Positions 13,635 through 15,036 of a stretch of 15,036 bases of DNA are shown in pieces. The notes under the pieces were generated by a model that was given only the letters and a program-made list of their open reading frames with translations, was not told where the DNA came from and did not search any database. Source of the DNA: Treponema sp. (GTDB lineage: Bacteria; Spirochaetota; Spirochaetia; Treponematales; Breznakiellaceae); the NCBI GenBank assembly GCA_031277045.1, contig JAISLX010000145.1, positions 1 to 15,036 of the forward strand, in the 5' to 3' direction. Positions within the stretch are counted from its first letter, which is position 1. Every line of letters starts with the position of its first letter. The position numbers and the translations under genes are program-made.

Positions 13635-14738
13635 ATGCGGGACGGCTGCGATTATCTTATTGTGGGGGCAGGGCTTTTTGGCGCGGCTTTTGCCCGGCGC
13701 GCCGCCGATTCAGGCAAAAAATGTCTGGTAGTGGAACGCAGGGCCCATATCGGCGGCAACGCCTATACCGAAACCAGAAACGGCATCCGCGTACACCGTT
13801 ACGGTGCGCATATTTTTCATACGAATAACAGCGCCGTCTGGTCTTTTGTCCGGCAATTCGCGGAATTCAACCACTATATTCACAGTCCTATCGCCAATTA
13901 CCAGGGGGAAATATACAACCTGCCCTTTAACATGAACACATTTTATAAAATGTGGGGAGTAACAACGCCGGAACAGGCCCGGGAGCGCATCAACCAGCAG
14001 CGGCAGGATTGTTACACCCCGGACCCCGCAAATCTGGAACAGCAGGCGCTGAATATGGCGGGACGGGATATTTACGAAAAACTCATCAAGGGGTATACGG
14101 AAAAGCAGTGGGGCCGCCCCTGCCGGGAACTGCCGCCGTTCATTATTCAGCGTCTGCCCCTGCGTTTTACCTATGACAACAATTATTTCAACGCGAAATA
14201 CCAGGGCATTCCGGCGGGCGGTTATACCGCGATGGTAGAAAAGATGCTTGACGGCATTGAAGTCCGACTGGAAACGGATTATTTGCGGGACCGGGAATTG
14301 TATAACCGGATGGCCGGCAGGGTGATCTACACCGGGCCTATCGACGCCTATTTTAACTATTCCCTGGGCGCGCTGGCGTACCGGCATATCCGCTTTGACA
14401 TTCAAACGCTGCGGCAGTCAAACTTCCAGGGCTGCGCTGTGGTAAATTACACCGACTCCCTGACGCCCTACACCCGGATCATTGAACACAAGCATTTTGA
14501 ATTTGATACGCGGGAAGAAACCGTGATCAGTTATGAGTACAGCGGCGAATGGCGGCCCGGCATGGAACCTTACTATCCGGTCGAAGACAGGCAAAACCGG
14601 GAACTTTATCTGCGATACCGGGAACTTGCCCGCGGTGAAAAAAAGACACTCTTTGGCGGACGGTTAGGCACGTATCGTTATTATGATATGGACCAGGTGA
14701 TTGAACAGGCGCTGGATACCTTCCAAAACCTATGTTGA
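13635..14738 (+). CDS. glf: UDP-galactopyranose mutase
   Basis: This flavoenzyme converts UDP-galactopyranose to UDP-galactofuranose, the donor for galactofuranose in surface glycans. The 367-residue product has the usual length. The FAD-binding motif VGAGLFGA lies at 10-17, VERRAHIGGNAYT follows (33-45), and the conserved RYGAHIFHTN (55-64) supplies active-site His59 and His62. IKGYTEKQWG, YTGPIDAYFNY, TRIIEHKHF and the C-terminal GRLGTYRYYDMDQVIEQA are all family hallmarks. The enzyme needs reduced FAD and is cytosolic. ATG 13635 has only a weak G-rich site (13626-13630) 4 nt upstream. It is 94 bp from the glycosyltransferase, separated by palindromic repeats, and may be read from the same promoter or its own. 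The neighbouring GtrA-like protein and glycosyltransferase support a galactofuranose-containing envelope polymer. Confidence 0.95.
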   Translation: MRDGCDYLIVGAGLFGAAFARRAADSGKKCLVVERRAHIGGNAYTETRNGIRVHRYGAHIFHTNNSAVWSFVRQFAEFNHYIHSPIANYQGEIYNLPFNMNTFYKMWGVTTPEQARERINQQRQDCYTPDPANLEQQALNMAGRDIYEKLIKGYTEKQWGRPCRELPPFIIQRLPLRFTYDNNYFNAKYQGIPAGGYTAMVEKMLDGIEVRLETDYLRDRELYNRMAGRVIYTGPIDAYFNYSLGALAYRHIRFDIQTLRQSNFQGCAVVNYTDSLTPYTRIIEHKHFEFDTREETVISYEYSGEWRPGMEPYYPVEDRQNRELYLRYRELARGEKKTLFGGRLGTYRYYDMDQVIEQALDTFQNLC

Positions 14739-14763
14739 CATTCCGGCGGCACATTCCGGCCCC

Positions 14764-14793
14764 TTGACAGCCCGCCGCCTTTCCCAATAGGAT
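14764..14793 (+). promoter_or_regulatory. Promoter of the tRNA gene
   Basis: TTGACA (14764-14769), 18-bp spacer, TAGGAT (14788-14793). The predicted start near 14800 is only a few bases before the tRNA 5' end at 14804. Confidence 0.6.
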
Positions 14794-14803
14794 ATTTCAA
14801 GTC

Positions 14804-14877
14804 GGGCGCGTAGCTCAGCTGGTTAGAGCGTCACGTTTACACCGTGGATGTCCGGGGTTCGAATCCCTGCGCGCCCA
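14804..14877 (+). tRNA. tRNA-Val (anticodon UAC)
   Basis: A complete cloverleaf of 74 nt: acceptor stem GGGCGCG/CGCGCCC; D arm GCTC...GAGC with AGCTGGTTA loop; anticodon stem TCACG/CGTGG around loop TTTACAC, giving anticodon TAC; 5-nt variable loop; T arm CGGGG/CCCTG with TTCGAAT loop; discriminator A. CCA is not encoded. The UAC anticodon reads valine GUA and, with U34 modification, other GUN codons. It is transcribed alone from the promoter just upstream. Confidence 0.95.
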
Positions 14878-14946
14878 ACGCCTGTCCGCCGCGGGTAAAT
14901 TTCTTTGGATTCCGCGGAAGAGCGGGCATTGTGCGCTTTCTTTCGC

Positions 14947-14974
14947 TTGACACGCTGGGGATTAGCGGTATAGG
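14947..14974 (+). promoter_or_regulatory. Candidate promoter downstream of tRNA-Val
   Basis: TTGACA (14947-14952), 16-bp spacer, TATAGG (14969-14974). The perfect -35 and predicted start near 14981 place it just before a possible start codon at 14999. Confidence 0.4.
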
Positions 14975-14998
14975 CTGAACGCGGCGCTGGGGGCAGCC

Positions 14999-15036
14999 AT
15001 GCCGAACCTTTTACAAAGGCTTTTTCAGGCCGCCAG
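14999..15036 (+). CDS. Possible start of a gene running off the window
   Basis: ATG 14999 follows GGGGG (14989-14993) by 5 nt and the promoter-like pair at 14947-14974. It reads MPNLLQRLFQAA and remains open at the window edge. Too short to name or to confirm as coding. Confidence 0.3.
   Translation, partial: MPNLLQRLFQAA

Noticed and set aside
14804..14877. tRNA-Val as an attachment site of an integrated element
   Set aside because: No integrase gene and no direct repeat of the tRNA 3' end is seen in the window.

Overview
The window looks like a chromosomal segment of a host-associated spirochaete, most like the termite-gut treponemes. This is an inference from protein style and gene content: spirochaetal lipoproteins, TPR arrays, a small protein type I associate with Treponema, and paired GH3 glycosidases. 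No marker gene is present and no search was run. Genes are GC-rich. The spacers are AT-rich and crowded with palindromes.

Positions 1-970 hold the tail of an unknown gene ending in a beta-clamp-like QMDLF motif, then about 730 bp of strong inverted repeats and AT-rich DNA, then the C-terminal stub (about 800-958) of a gene family whose intact member lies at 3707-4375. Positions 985-2800 encode one lipoprotein with a transglutaminase-like domain followed by ten TPRs, split into two frames at a run of seven G. It is followed by a small conserved-looking protein (2815-3033).

Positions 3034-4780 form an accessory, decaying stretch. On the minus strand is the N-terminal remnant of a type IIG-like restriction-modification enzyme. 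Its otherwise continuous frame carries an in-frame double-hairpin insert and one amber codon. Next come ten dyad units in perfect 21-bp phase (3461-3670), directly in front of the gene at 3707. A spacer with several hairpins follows.

Positions 4781-11674 look like a glycan-degradation operon of three genes: a membrane-anchored GH3 enzyme with permuted domain order, a cytosolic GH3 of usual order, and a CE1/PHB-depolymerase-like lipoprotein esterase. A plausible division of labour is de-esterification and glycoside trimming outside the cytoplasmic membrane, with final hydrolysis inside.

Positions 11736-14738 hold a terminator, then a consensus promoter with a dyad around its -35 box. It drives a GtrA-like membrane protein and an overlapping family 2 glycosyltransferase. 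After a spacer made of palindromic repeats comes UDP-galactopyranose mutase (glf). Together these suggest a surface glycan or glycolipid containing galactofuranose. The window ends with tRNA-Val(UAC) with its own promoter, then a second promoter-like site and a possible gene start at the edge.
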